From contig BROG01000257.1 of assembly GCA_030159075.1 (NCBI GenBank), positions 397,501 to 461,500 of the forward strand: 64,000 nt of DNA, given 5' to 3'. The notes below the pieces were generated by a model. It saw only the letters and a program-made list of their open reading frames with translations, made no database searches and was not told where the DNA came from. Shown in pieces: positions 1 to 12,600 of the stretch (positions within the stretch are counted from its first letter, which is position 1; the number at the start of each line of letters is the position of its first letter). A program made the translations under genes and the position numbers. This DNA comes from Atrina japonica. Taxonomy: Eukaryota > Mollusca > Bivalvia > Pterioida > Pinnidae.

Positions 1-883
<883 letters not shown>

Positions 884-1058
884 TCAATAGAATAATACCA
901 AATTTAAAGTTTTGCAAACAAAAGGCCAAAAATAAAGATGCTCAAAACAAACATATCTGTAAAAAAGATCATCAGTTGAGCTCTCACTTACTTGCATTAT
1001 ATTGATTGCATTTATCTTTGATTTTTTATAAAATGGAAAATGTGCGATTTTAGGTTTA

Positions 1059-4000
1059 CTAACCATGCGACAATGGGCCTCTTTCGAATACTTTCTGATG
1101 TTTACGCCATTTTGCTCTCCTATTTTGGAACCATACCTTAAGAATATGAAACACGTGTTCATTACTATCAGTGGAACAAAATACTTTTCTATCATTGAAA
1201 TGATTTTAAAAGATGGTTATCCATTAAACCAGGGCAGTGCGTTTCTGTAATTCTATCAATAAAGTTTATGAAATAAATAAAAAACAAACTATTTGAAACA
1301 AATGCCGGGAAATATCTTATTGTAAAATTGTCGTTGACTGCAATAAGACTAGAATCATTGTATTTCAAATTTCATTCAATATGGTATAATTCAAATTATT
1401 GGTCGAAGTATAATGAATTATATACCCTGATACCTTTCACAGTCGGGTATATAAAATTATAATCTAATATAGTAAAAACCTGGATTTACAAACGTTTATT
1501 TACCACAGTTAAAACTTATATTTCCTATAAAAACTACAGTGTACAATAATATTTTCGTTACTATATTTCCTAACTTTTACAGATATAAAACATTTGTAGT
1601 CTGTATTTCAGAACACAAAATCTTAGTAGTCGTCTACCTGAACACGTGCTTCTGTAAGATCTATTTTCAGTGCCAATTCCTCCCTGTAGAAAACATCCGG
1701 GTAATGAGTTTTCAGGAATGCCTTCTCGAGCTCACCCAACTGAAAACTTGAAAATGTTGTTCTGTATCGCCTTTGCTTTCTTTTCATCTGACCTATAGAA
1801 GGTAATAGATAATCGGAATAGCATGGAAAATAAAATTAATTGAAAAATATTCACTTTGTTGAAAAAACCTGATAAATCGAAACAACTGAAAACATCCACT
1901 TTGTGGTAATACTCCTGGCAAATCAAAAAGTGAAATCATCCAATTTGTGATAAAACCCTTTTAAGAATAACTTTCTCTTCGTGTTAAATCCACTGGTAAA
2001 TCAAAAAGTGAAAAATTCACTTTGTACTAAATCCTGGTAAATCAAAAAGTGAAAAAGTCACTTTGTATTAAATCTCCTGGTCAATCAAAGAGTGAAAACA
2101 TTCACTTTGTGGTAAAACCGCTGGACTTAAAAAGTGAAAGCATTCACCTTGTGGTAAAACGCCTGTTAAATCCAAACGTGAAAACAGTATAAACATGACA
2201 TTGTTATATTTCTATAATTGTCGTTTAATTAATGGCAACAAAATATATATTTTGCCAGGTTAATATGCTTTGATTAGGCATATTTAACTGTGGAAAATAG
2301 AAATTAACGAAGTATATAGACAGAATGATAAGTAACATATGTACATATGAAAAATATATATATATTCGCTATTTAGAAGTGGTGGTGAACAGAGGCGTTG
2401 TTGTATTTTGTGTCGGTGGGAGTATGGTTCAAGAAATGACGAAATTTAAGATATATTTTATATATTAATAACTCTAATATTGATAAAAATATAACACATG
2501 CCCGGTAATATAATGTTTCTCTTTCATACTAGCATCCTTTAAAACAAGTTGCAATAATGCCCTATTAAACTAAACATTACGACTATGGTAAAAAATTAAT
2601 TAGGAAAATCAATATATTTGCCATCTGTAAATCGAAATAAAGAAATCAGGACGAAAAACGCTATTTTGGAGATGTAAAGAAGTAAACAATAAGGGGAAGA
2701 ACTAAAATGTTTCAAAAGGCTGAAAGGGTTTTTCAGTTAATTGAGTCAACGAATCCTTACAATGCTACTCTGGCAATTTGAAACGTGTCGAGAATCAAGC
2801 ACGAAGCATTTTAAATGAAAGAGTGATTGATCAAGAAAAATCATAACAGCAGAGATTTTTCTGCATATTGAAATAATATATTGTATACTAAATGTGTGGT
2901 ATATTGTATACTAAATAAATATATGTGGTTGTGTGATATGTTTTATACTAAATAAATATATGTGATTGTGTGATATAATTTATATTACATATATATGATA
3001 TATGATATATATGGTTGTGTGTGTATGATATTTGATATATATGGTTGTGTGGTATATTTTAGCTACATGACTATATGTGACTGTGTGATATATTTTATTC
3101 TAAATAAATATTTGTGGTTGTGTGATATACTTTATACTACATAAATGTATGTGTTTGTGTAGTATATTTTATATTAAATAGATAAATATATGTGGTTGTG
3201 TGGTATAGTTTATACTACATAAATATATGTGGTTGTGTGGGAGATCGGTGGATGTATGGGTGATATATTTAATAATTTCGGTTGTTTTTTATTTTGGAAT
3301 TCCCTAAAATATGTAAGCAATGATACTTTTTAAATTCATTGGACATATTAAAGAGCAGAAACATTAAATCATAATGTCTCGTAATTGTGATACTCATCAT
3401 CATTAAGTTTTATAACATTTATCTCTTAAAAAGGCCAGATAATTTTTATCGGAAATATATTCAACATATTTCCGGAGAATAAAAGTTAGCATGTACTGTA
3501 ATGTCATGACCAGTCGATATAATTTTTTCAACTGATAATGTTGCTTTAAGAATATTTGGTACTGTGGCTATTGCTACTTGCCTACACGATTTTCTGAACG
3601 CAAGAGTGCTTCATCGCTTCCCTGTTGTTCTTGATAACGTAGATAATGCTGTTTGGCACTGCAGTTGTTGAACGTGTTTCCCACGTGTTCGTCATTTTCT
3701 ATTGTAAATGATGTTCCACCATGGCTAAATTCTAATATGACATTTATCTTATCAATCAATATTCAAAATGTTATGTATACAAATGATATGAAAAGGCAAA
3801 ACAAAACAAAAATAATTTGGTAATTTACAGACGTCCCTCGGCTATTATGACAAAAGTCTGCATTTCAAAGTACCAGTCACCTTTTACTTTTATATACATT
3901 ATTTATAATTGAAAAAATACACAAACTTCATTACAACATTGCTGTGATGTGTTAACATTGTTTTAAGGGTCGTGGTATGTAGTGTCGCATCGAACTTCTA

Positions 4001-5618
4001 TTACTAATATATATATATATATATATGATAATTACTTGATCAGTAAATGCAGATAATTATATTTTATCATTAATAGATACATTTAGTGATGGGGAAAATC
4101 TAAATACAAACTTTTATGAAATTTGGTGAAGGAATGCCTTCCAAATCAGTTCTACGGGTTATAGGAATATTAAAGTATTTTTGTGAGAAATTGAGAATCC
4201 ATATTGCATATTTGAGTCCATGTTTGTCCAATGTTCTTCAGATTTGTATATGTATTCTGGGGAGCCTGAAGGTGTGTGATATATAAATATATACTCCCAG
4301 GTGTAATGCATGTACGATTTGATGTGACTTATCAAAGTTTATAAAATGTTTAATTTTTATATAAAGGTAGTAGGGCACTTAAGTAAATATGCTAGCGTGA
4401 ATGATATGGTTAAACATATTTTTGTAAATTACAGAAAATGAAAGATATAAAATCAAGAAAAATGTGGGAAAATGAGAATTGATATTGATATTGATATAAA
4501 CTCCTCGGTGTCACGCATGTGCAATATTATGTTACTTATCAAATCTTTGGTAATAAAGTAAAATACTGCTGAAATTATCAAGTTGAAGAAAATGAAAGTT
4601 ATAAAATTAAGAATATTTTACCATAATGTTATTCTTTAAGAATTCCATAACACAGCATACAAAGATAATGCATATTGATAAGCGCGGATCTACGGAAAAC
4701 TTAGAAATGACATCAGATGTCAGAAACAGGTTGCAAAGCTTCATTATGAAATAATTTCATTTGCTATGGTCCATGTCAACAATAATTCAAATATACTGAC
4801 ATTTTGATCTGAGAAAAGTTTCGAAATTATCTGGCAAGAAATTTTAAAATGTGTGTAAACTATAGAATTTGTAGTCTTAGATGTGTCCTGGACATTCTAT
4901 TGATTTATAATTTGGTATCTGAAATTTTTATATAAATGGCAATTTGGCCATTGATAATCAATGATTCATTGAAGAAAATTATATTCAAAATTTGAAACTA
5001 TGATTTATGCACATATTTTTCCAACGCGTTAGAAGATATTTAAAAAGTTTAAGTTAACCATGACAATATCTGTACAAAATCATTATACAATGTTTTACAA
5101 AAATTCTATATAACGTTTCAAAAATTATCTTTTTAATATGATTTAAATGATGAAAGATGAAATTTATTTACATTTATAATGTATTTTGAAATATTTTACT
5201 TGATAAATGGCTAACTACTTTGTCTTCATTAAATAAATTTATTTATCATTACAGATATCGAAATTTTGATGAATTTTTATTTCGTTATATACTTACCAAC
5301 GGAGTGATCCCCACAGATGTCCATATCATCCCCGACATCTTTATCTCTATCTTGATGAATTTCATTTGAGTTTGGAACAGCTGATGTACTGAATGTAGTT
5401 TGTAAAGGACGTAAATGGACGGAGGAAATCTCTGACGTCACGGGATAAAGATTGTTCTTCTCAAAGACAGTGTGAATATTATTAGATACAAAAGTTGATT
5501 GATGTTTTTCCATTACAATTTTCTGTGTTTGTGAAATATCTGTCCAAATGAAATTTACAGTAGTTATATTTGATTTTCTGTCACAATGAATTCGTTGACT
5601 TCTATTTGATATTCTCAT
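1059..5618 (-). CDS. Paired-class (aristaless/Arx-like) homeobox transcription factor, 4-exon model
   Basis: Predicted nuclear DNA-binding transcription factor. Exon c (1787-1638) starts [12 protein letters not shown] and runs through helices 1 and 2 to E-A-R-V-Q. Exon d (1136-1059) continues with [12 protein letters not shown] and stops 13 residues later. Together they give a full 60-residue homeodomain with L16, W48, F49, N51 and R53, Q at position 50, and an intron between residues 46 and 47, where PRD-class genes have one. The stretch before R5 resembles Arx/aristaless; '[15 protein letters not shown]' also resembles Phox2. Upstream exons a (5618-5297) and b (3731-3586) join in frame (phase 1, then phase 0) but have no recognised domain, the ATG at 5618 is tentative, and the exon b donor (CGT|gtaggc) is weak. 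The model is 231 aa. No OAR domain or octapeptide is seen. A 'gttagt' overlapping the stop could instead be a donor to an unseen 3' exon. The homeodomain exons are near certain; exons a and b are moderate. Confidence 0.8.
1860..2175. repeat. Minisatellite of about 50-bp units with internal palindrome
   Basis: About six diverged units carry a core such as aaaaagtgaaaaattcactt, in which AAAGTGAA and TTCACTTT are inverted. It lies in the homeobox intron between exons b and c. Confidence 0.8.
2880..3235. repeat. AT-rich minisatellite (about 37-40 bp unit)
   Basis: Repeated 'tatgtggttgtgtgatat' and 'tatactaaataaat' modules, diverged, in the same homeobox intron. Confidence 0.8.
4884..4934 (+). 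mobile_element. Solo 3' tail of the retroelement family
   Basis: 'gtcctggacattctattg' followed by 'atttggtatctgaaattt' matches the end of the copy at 1-640. It is severely 5' truncated, as expected for target-primed insertion. Confidence 0.75.
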
Positions 5619-5790
5619 GATGGTGTACTTGTATGAGTTCTCAACGTTTGGAAACTCATTCCAGCCAATCACAGGTTAATTCTGAGCAAGGAATAGTTTA
5701 GGGATTATTGCAAAACTAAAAAAGACATTTAACAATTCTTATAAGATGAAAATAATTTTCGAATACATATTAAATGTACAGAGACATGTA

Positions 5791-5887
5791 AACAACAACA
5801 GCAACAACAACGGCAACAACAACATCAACAACAACAACAAAAACAACAACAACATCATCATCATCGTCGTCGCCGTCGTTGTTGTCG

Positions 5888-5937
<50 letters not shown>

Positions 5938-5965
5938 GTCATCATCATCATCGTCATCATCATCC
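5791..5965. repeat. Trinucleotide tracts (AAC)n, (ATC)n and (GTC)n
   Basis: A run of AAC followed by ATC/GTC triplets. Open frames across it (Met or Ile/Asn runs) are repeat artefacts. Confidence 0.95.
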
Positions 5966-7060
5966 TTAACAACAACACACTAAGACAAAAAAATCAAAAA
6001 CCAATGCAAGACAAAGTTATTGAGAAGAAAAAAAACATTATATTTAGTCATCTGTGCAACATTTCACTACACTACAAAATGTTTGCCATACTAGGAAGAG
6101 AGGCATTTTTTAATGTTCAACAATTTTAAAGTTCCATTATCATGACGGCGTGAACAATTATGTCTTACATTAAAGGTTTTCAGGTAGTATTGTTCGAATT
6201 TTATGTTCGTGTGTTTTCTGTTAAATCATGAAATCGAAAAGTTTAAAATGATAGTTTTTATTACTCCTGTACAACTTGCTCTGGTGTGCAAGTTACATGA
6301 AGCTATTTTTTCATTTGTGTGTCCAGAATTGCCCAAACACATGTAACCCCCTCCTACTCGGGACTGTATGAAACTGCGTCCGTGGTCCATTTGACAACGA
6401 AGATAAACTTATGCAATTAAAATCATATGTATAAGCTTCGAATAGTAGATGCAATATGTCGATTTGGATCTGTGAAATTTTAATTTTAATTTTCCTAGGT
6501 GGATGGTACTTACAAAGACATAACCTGACTTAGCTTTTGTATTTACCACTCACGTGCTAAATCAGTCAAAAATTGAAACATAACGGAAGGTGACTCTCAA
6601 ATCCCAAATGAAATACATATAATTTCCTAGATTACATTAGATTGTGGCGTTTGTTTTATTTTTGTGTCGGTCAATGCGAAGGAACAACAAATATGGTTAA
6701 AGTTGGTCTTATTTGTTGTAGATACTTAAAATATGTTTTGAAACGTTTTACCGAACAGAAACAAGTGTTGACTATATCCAGACCTGTAGTCACCAAATTT
6801 ATTCAGTGCTCAAGTTCAACTCACTTTTAATGATTTCCATGTAATTCTACATAAAATGTATGCTGCAACTGGTCATGTGTATATGGATGCCATACAATTG
6901 TAAATAATGATCAAAATCATTACTCGTTTGAAAAAAAAATTCAGAAATATTAAAAATTGTTTGAGTACGTACTCATATTCTGTGTGGTCTACGTACTCAA
7001 TGTATTGATTATTTTTTTACAGAAATGTCACGAGTGTAACCTACATAATTCTGATGTAAT

Positions 7061-7135
7061 ATAAAAAATCTCAGATACCAGTATAAATCAATAGAATGTC
7101 CAGGACATAGATACAAATCCGGTAAAAATGATGAA
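7061..7135 (-). mobile_element. Solo 3' tail of the retroelement family, reversed
   Basis: Reads 'tcagataccagtataaat' then 'gaatgtccaggacatagata', the reverse complement of the family tail. Confidence 0.75.
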
Positions 7136-7737
7136 AAAGAATCATGTGCTTCATATTCAGTCACATCCAGAAGTTTTACAAAAGACTATATATTCAAAAT
7201 TACTGAGCTTGAGTATCGAGTAAATTTTGTGACTTAGGACCCCCCGCAATACTGACGAGAATTTGGCTGTTTGTTGATTGTATGTTAATATATTCCACTA
7301 CATACAGAAAGTATATGGGACTTCTGTGTTTTTTTTGTTTGTTTTTTTTTCTGTAACAGATAAAGACAAACATATCCATATCAGTAATATTCTGATATTT
7401 TCCCTGTCGTTTTGCGTTAATAAGAAAGCGGTAATTGTAATGATTCTTCTCCGCGCCAAATTGGATGTCTCTTCACTTTGTAGATTTCTTATTTTCCAAG
7501 ATAACATCCCGATGGATATAGAATTATCAGAAATGGAAATATAAATCCGTCGATTGCCGTATGAGAGTTTAGGTTTTAGTTCACATCGTCACATCAAAGA
7601 TTTCTATTATATCCAAACAATCTTACCAGCAGTATGAAATTTCAGTTTGAAATAAACAAGAAAATTGAATCGTCAGTACTTGTGAAGCAGCAGAATATAT
7701 ATGCAACACTCCTGCTACGTTATTTATAAAAATGGCG

Positions 7738-7904
<167 letters not shown>

Positions 7905-8374
7905 GCAGAAATACACCCGTTCCATGTGAGTGAATGTGTAAGTGAGTGTGCGTGCGTGTACCCTATTGATATATCCTGGGCGTGAAATAAAGATATTACT
8001 TCAGTGAAATACCGAAATAAATGCATCTTTTATTATTATTATTTTATGTAAATAAACAATCATTCAAAACATTCGTAGATAGTCATATCTAATTCAACTT
8101 TTATAAAACTAAAAATATTTATAGTTTCATTGCGTATTTGCTCATCATGTTCAAATTTTCAGTTTTCATGATACATCAACATTATACATTTTTAACATTA
8201 CAACATTACACATATTATGAAAAGACATTAAAATACTATCCTGCAAATCTCATCAGTACTATAACACAATGGGAAGTCAATTGTATTGAAACTAGATGGG
8301 AAATGACTTCACCTAGAAGGTTAGAATCAAAAGAAGAAAAAACTAGTTGTGGCCTTTAATTTGACGTTTAGATA

Positions 8375-9015
8375 TATCGACGATGTTTGGTCAATTAACA
8401 ATGCCAATTCTTAATACGTATGTGAATGCGATATATCCTGTCAGACTAGAAATTAGACCTTTTAAGTACTATGAACACAGACGGGCAACAAACAGCCAAG
8501 CTATACGACAAATGTGATGATTTTTGCTTTACTGTTGTCAACTTTCCACATTTTAAAGTAGTAATATCCTTATTTAGCTTGCATATGGTATTTTTTTTCT
8601 CGAAGCTGATGATCAGATATGCCGGGGCGTGTTCAACATATGAACATTTCATAAACAGAGGTAAACTAATTACTGTTATGGTGTTTTCACAAGGATATCT
8701 AGAATCACCTTTGATCTAAATTTTTTGGAGTAATGGCCTTATAGCAATTACAAAGTTTCACTGAGTGTAATGATGAATTGCCTGTTCGATAGTGGTTATT
8801 GGAGTATCTTTATGGATTATGACTTGGACTCATTCCTCAATTATTTCAGGTGAATTTAACTGTGGACTCACGGCGGGTGTGATAGGGGATGCTTACTCCT
8901 CCACAAGTGACACCCGATCCCACCTCTTGGGTTTCAGGTATCCGTGTTTGTCCAATTTACACCTGAATTCACCTTCTTTTGATTAATACTTTGGTATTTT
9001 TAATTTTTATATTTT
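8375..9015 (+). pseudogene. Decayed retroelement copy (C-terminal RT part and 3' end)
   Basis: It starts near the Y-I-D-D region (tatatcgacgatgttt), continues through a frame-broken equivalent of the K-L-Y-D-K segment, then the 3' UTR block 'tgtggactcacggcgggt' and a tail ending in ttggtattttt. Many substitutions and indels are present. Confidence 0.75.
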
Positions 9016-9383
9016 CTGAAAAATGTTGTTATATATAAAATGTAGAAGGAAAAATTAAAGAGTTATATCAATTTGTGTTCGTATGCGTATCTGATTCACT
9101 TTAACATGAATTATCCCGAACGTAGTGGGAGATAGGCCTAACAAAAGCTGAATATAATTTTATATTCATTAACTAGATGATGAAATATTTGTTTAAAGAC
9201 TGAACAAATAAATCAAAACTCATTTTAATTGTGTAAAATAAGATTTTAAAGTAGAAATATGACTTTAAAGATTAAAATGAAAATAATATTCTTGGCAAAA
9301 TGTATGGAAGTGGTGAACGACATTATCTCATTAAATTAGGAGAGATAGAAACCTGCTGTAGAATAAATTAATAAGTGAATGAA

Positions 9384-9420
<37 letters not shown>

Positions 9421-9450
9421 ATACATAATGAAAAAAATATATAAATAAAT
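9384..9450. repeat. (AAAT)n microsatellite
   Basis: Tandem AAAT units, with some variants, about 160 bases upstream of the YBEY start. Confidence 0.9.
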
Positions 9451-9607
9451 ATTTAGTGGATTTACAGCATCGATACTATTGTTACACTGTTTAGATATGT
9501 AATCATATGTAATGTCTCATTTACATGATACATTTAAAAAGTAAAATAGATTTGTTCGGGTACGGCATTCCTGTATTATTTTGTACAACATATCGAGAAG
9601 AAAAGGA

Positions 9608-12600
9608 ATGACACTTCTGCTGAGGAACCTACAAAAAGTGATATCTCTGGATGTAGACGTGTTTTACCGACATATCTTAGTTTTGAGACAACTGATGAAC
9701 TTAGACACATATGATGTGTCAGTATCATGCGTGGATAACTCTACAGTTGCTGACCTAAACAAGCAGTACCGCAATGCGAAAGGACCAACAGATGTTTTAG
9801 CTTTCCCGTTTTATGAGGTTCAGTATAGACCCTTTCACGATGACTGCGTTCCTACTAATTTCAACTGCCCACAAACTCTTCCGCGTGGTATCAAGATGTT
9901 TCGTGCTCATAACATTTTTACCCGTGAAGATTAGTACCCAATTAAAGACTACTTGTTCCTTGTGTACGATTTGAATTTCATTGGATATGACTGTGTTGGG
10001 TACGAAACTTCATGTTACCAATCGGAAATGTTAAGTGCGCAGGTGAGATGAGTAGGAGTGCAGCTATCGTGAAAGGGTCTATAGTTTATAAATATGTGTC
10101 AGTCAATTCTTTTTTCTTAATTTTTTTAAATTTTGAAATCAATATAAGCAGCGATATATAAAGCTAATAGGGATTGGTGACTCGACAGTTTTAAATAGAG
10201 CAACGCGCATATAGGCGATGTCCTCAAGCGTCTCAGAGATCCTGCTTACTGTGTCAACTAATTGGGGAAAATTATTAGCTTTATATATCGCTGATATAAG
10301 AATGTTACATATATATGTATAGTTTATAATGTATTTCTGTTAAAATTTGTGTTGCTGTTGTGGTATTGATTGTACTAAATGTCTATCATGTACCGCAATA
10401 AAACAAGAAAAGTTTCAGTCATGACATCAAATTTTAATTTAGTATAATACCGAAGACATAACCTATAGATCACTGTTCTTCTGTACATGTTTTAGATAAA
10501 CATTTGATAAAGTTTACTCAGTATGTGTTGTATTTGAATTAGATCATTAGTACAGAAATAAGATACATTTTTAGGGGGGTTGCTAAAACGTGGAACAGAA
10601 AATAGAACAAATGAAAAATAGTAAACGTTAACACCATTTACATTAAAAAAAACCCCAAAACTAGAGCCCATAGACTGGAACATCTTCTTCCAGCTCCTAA
10701 AGTTGTTGGTTCCTTACTTTGATGTAGGCGTGAAATATGGAGTTTCCTGTTGGATTACCGATGAACTGAGTGATAAATAATTTCAATCTTGTAGCTCATT
10801 TTTGTATATGTCTTAAAGGGGCATTAGCTGTGTGTGTGAGTGTGTGTGTGTTTTTTTAATTTCCTTTTTTTTAAGGCAAGGCTTTATTGCTATGACAGGC
10901 TCAGAACTCCTTGGGTTTTTCTGTGTACTCACTTAAGCATTGTCAGCAACCCCTTTAAAAAATCAATGTGCCATAGGATTTTACCTGAGATTCAACCATT
11001 AAAATACGTCTTTGTGTCTAATTTGCATCTTGTTTCATTTGCATACTCTCTCCTTATAATTCCTGAACTAAGACACAGTTTCTTTTAATTTGAAAACTCA
11101 TTGAAAGTAAAATTCAACAATGAAGACAGTCGAAAATGCTGTGATGAATTATTATGGTCACGTGACATAGAACACTTGTTGAAAAGGGGAATTCCCTCAG
11201 TTCAGCTTTGATGATTTTACATTGATACCCATTTTTATTCTCGTTATTTAGAAAATGGAATCAATCATTGTTTCCTTTTTTATTCATACAACATGAATTT
11301 TTACTTAACTGATAGATTATTTAATTTTCAAGCTTTCTCACGGAAGTAATAAACAAACTCACGATTAAACCATTAATGTCTGACATCGAGTAAGATGCTT
11401 TCTTGATGTGCTGTAAATTCTGTTCATTCGTGAGAGAATAAAAGACCAGTTTACTCGATCGTGGTTCTGGTCGGATAGCACAAACATCAATGCAGCTAGC
11501 AATTGCATGATTCCTGCCAATAATAGAGTTTTAAAGTCTAGACAGGTGGTTTTAGTTGCTGTATTTATGTTGGTCATCGTTACCACGGGTGTTTCGACTT
11601 TAAATCAGTTTGACCTTAAAGTTTTTAACCCAATTCGTATTTGATACATCAATCTACATTTATTACTCCGTTTTTACTTCCCAAATAACAATGTAATTTT
11701 AAGGTTGTTGAACGAACATTTTTCTGTTAAAAAATTAGGGAGTAAAGGGAACGGAAACATTTTTAAAGCTGTTGAAAGTTGTGATAGATCTATAACCATG
11801 GGACATAAATATTTGTCACTTATGTTATTTTCTTCTTTGTTTTATATAAAACCAACAATTTTTAAATGCACACAGAATCCACTAATTTTAGCAATGTTTC
11901 AAATATAAGTTTACATGAAGGAAATTGAATTTATGTTTTTAATCATTTTGGAATTTAAATAAAATATTTTTGTTTATTTTGAGAAAATAATAATTCTGTG
12001 GAGGATAAAATTACTTCAGGTAAATTTTGACATATTTCATTAGACTGAAAGAATAATTACAGAATTTACAAAATTATTCTGTGAGAAAAATACTGTCATT
12101 TCTGTAAATAAACACATTAATTTAAAAATGCATATATATTTTAGAAATATGAAATTGTTCTAGATCTACAGTGAATTTGTACAAATTTGTAAAATTCTGG
12201 ATTTTACTAGCATTTGAAAATTATTGGTTGTATATAAAACAAATGAGAAAATAACATAAGTGACAAATATATATGTTCCATGACTGTACACGTAAATCTA
12301 AGTCCGACTCTTTATGTCTGCTGTTCTGTAATGACATTGTAAACATATCATAAAATGGATAAATTTCTACTGAAGCATAATCAAAATAAGCATTCACTCA
12401 TTTCTTATACACATGTATTTCAAATAAATGTTTTGCTTTAATGATGTACCATGGTATACTAATTTCTGATTTTAGTAGATCAAGAATGTATATTTCTAGG
12501 ATAAACATTAACTGGATGTAGGTACAGATATATATTCTTTTATAAATTTACCAATTCAGATTTGACAAAGGACTTGCCTTTCAGGACTTTCAGTCCTTTG

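Noticed and set aside
5739..6129. Poly-Met/Thr and poly-Asn/Ile open frames
   Set aside because: Trinucleotide repeat artefact with no splice or domain support.
9581..9934. Single-exon reading of the 117-residue YBEY frame
   Set aside because: The start is TTG, and the frame after 9817 runs mostly through a MITE; the spliced model restores the family C-terminus.
11365..11586. Minus-strand 73-codon frame with a hydrophobic stretch
   Set aside because: Lies inside an intron, lacks a partner exon, and a single hydrophobic run is common by chance.
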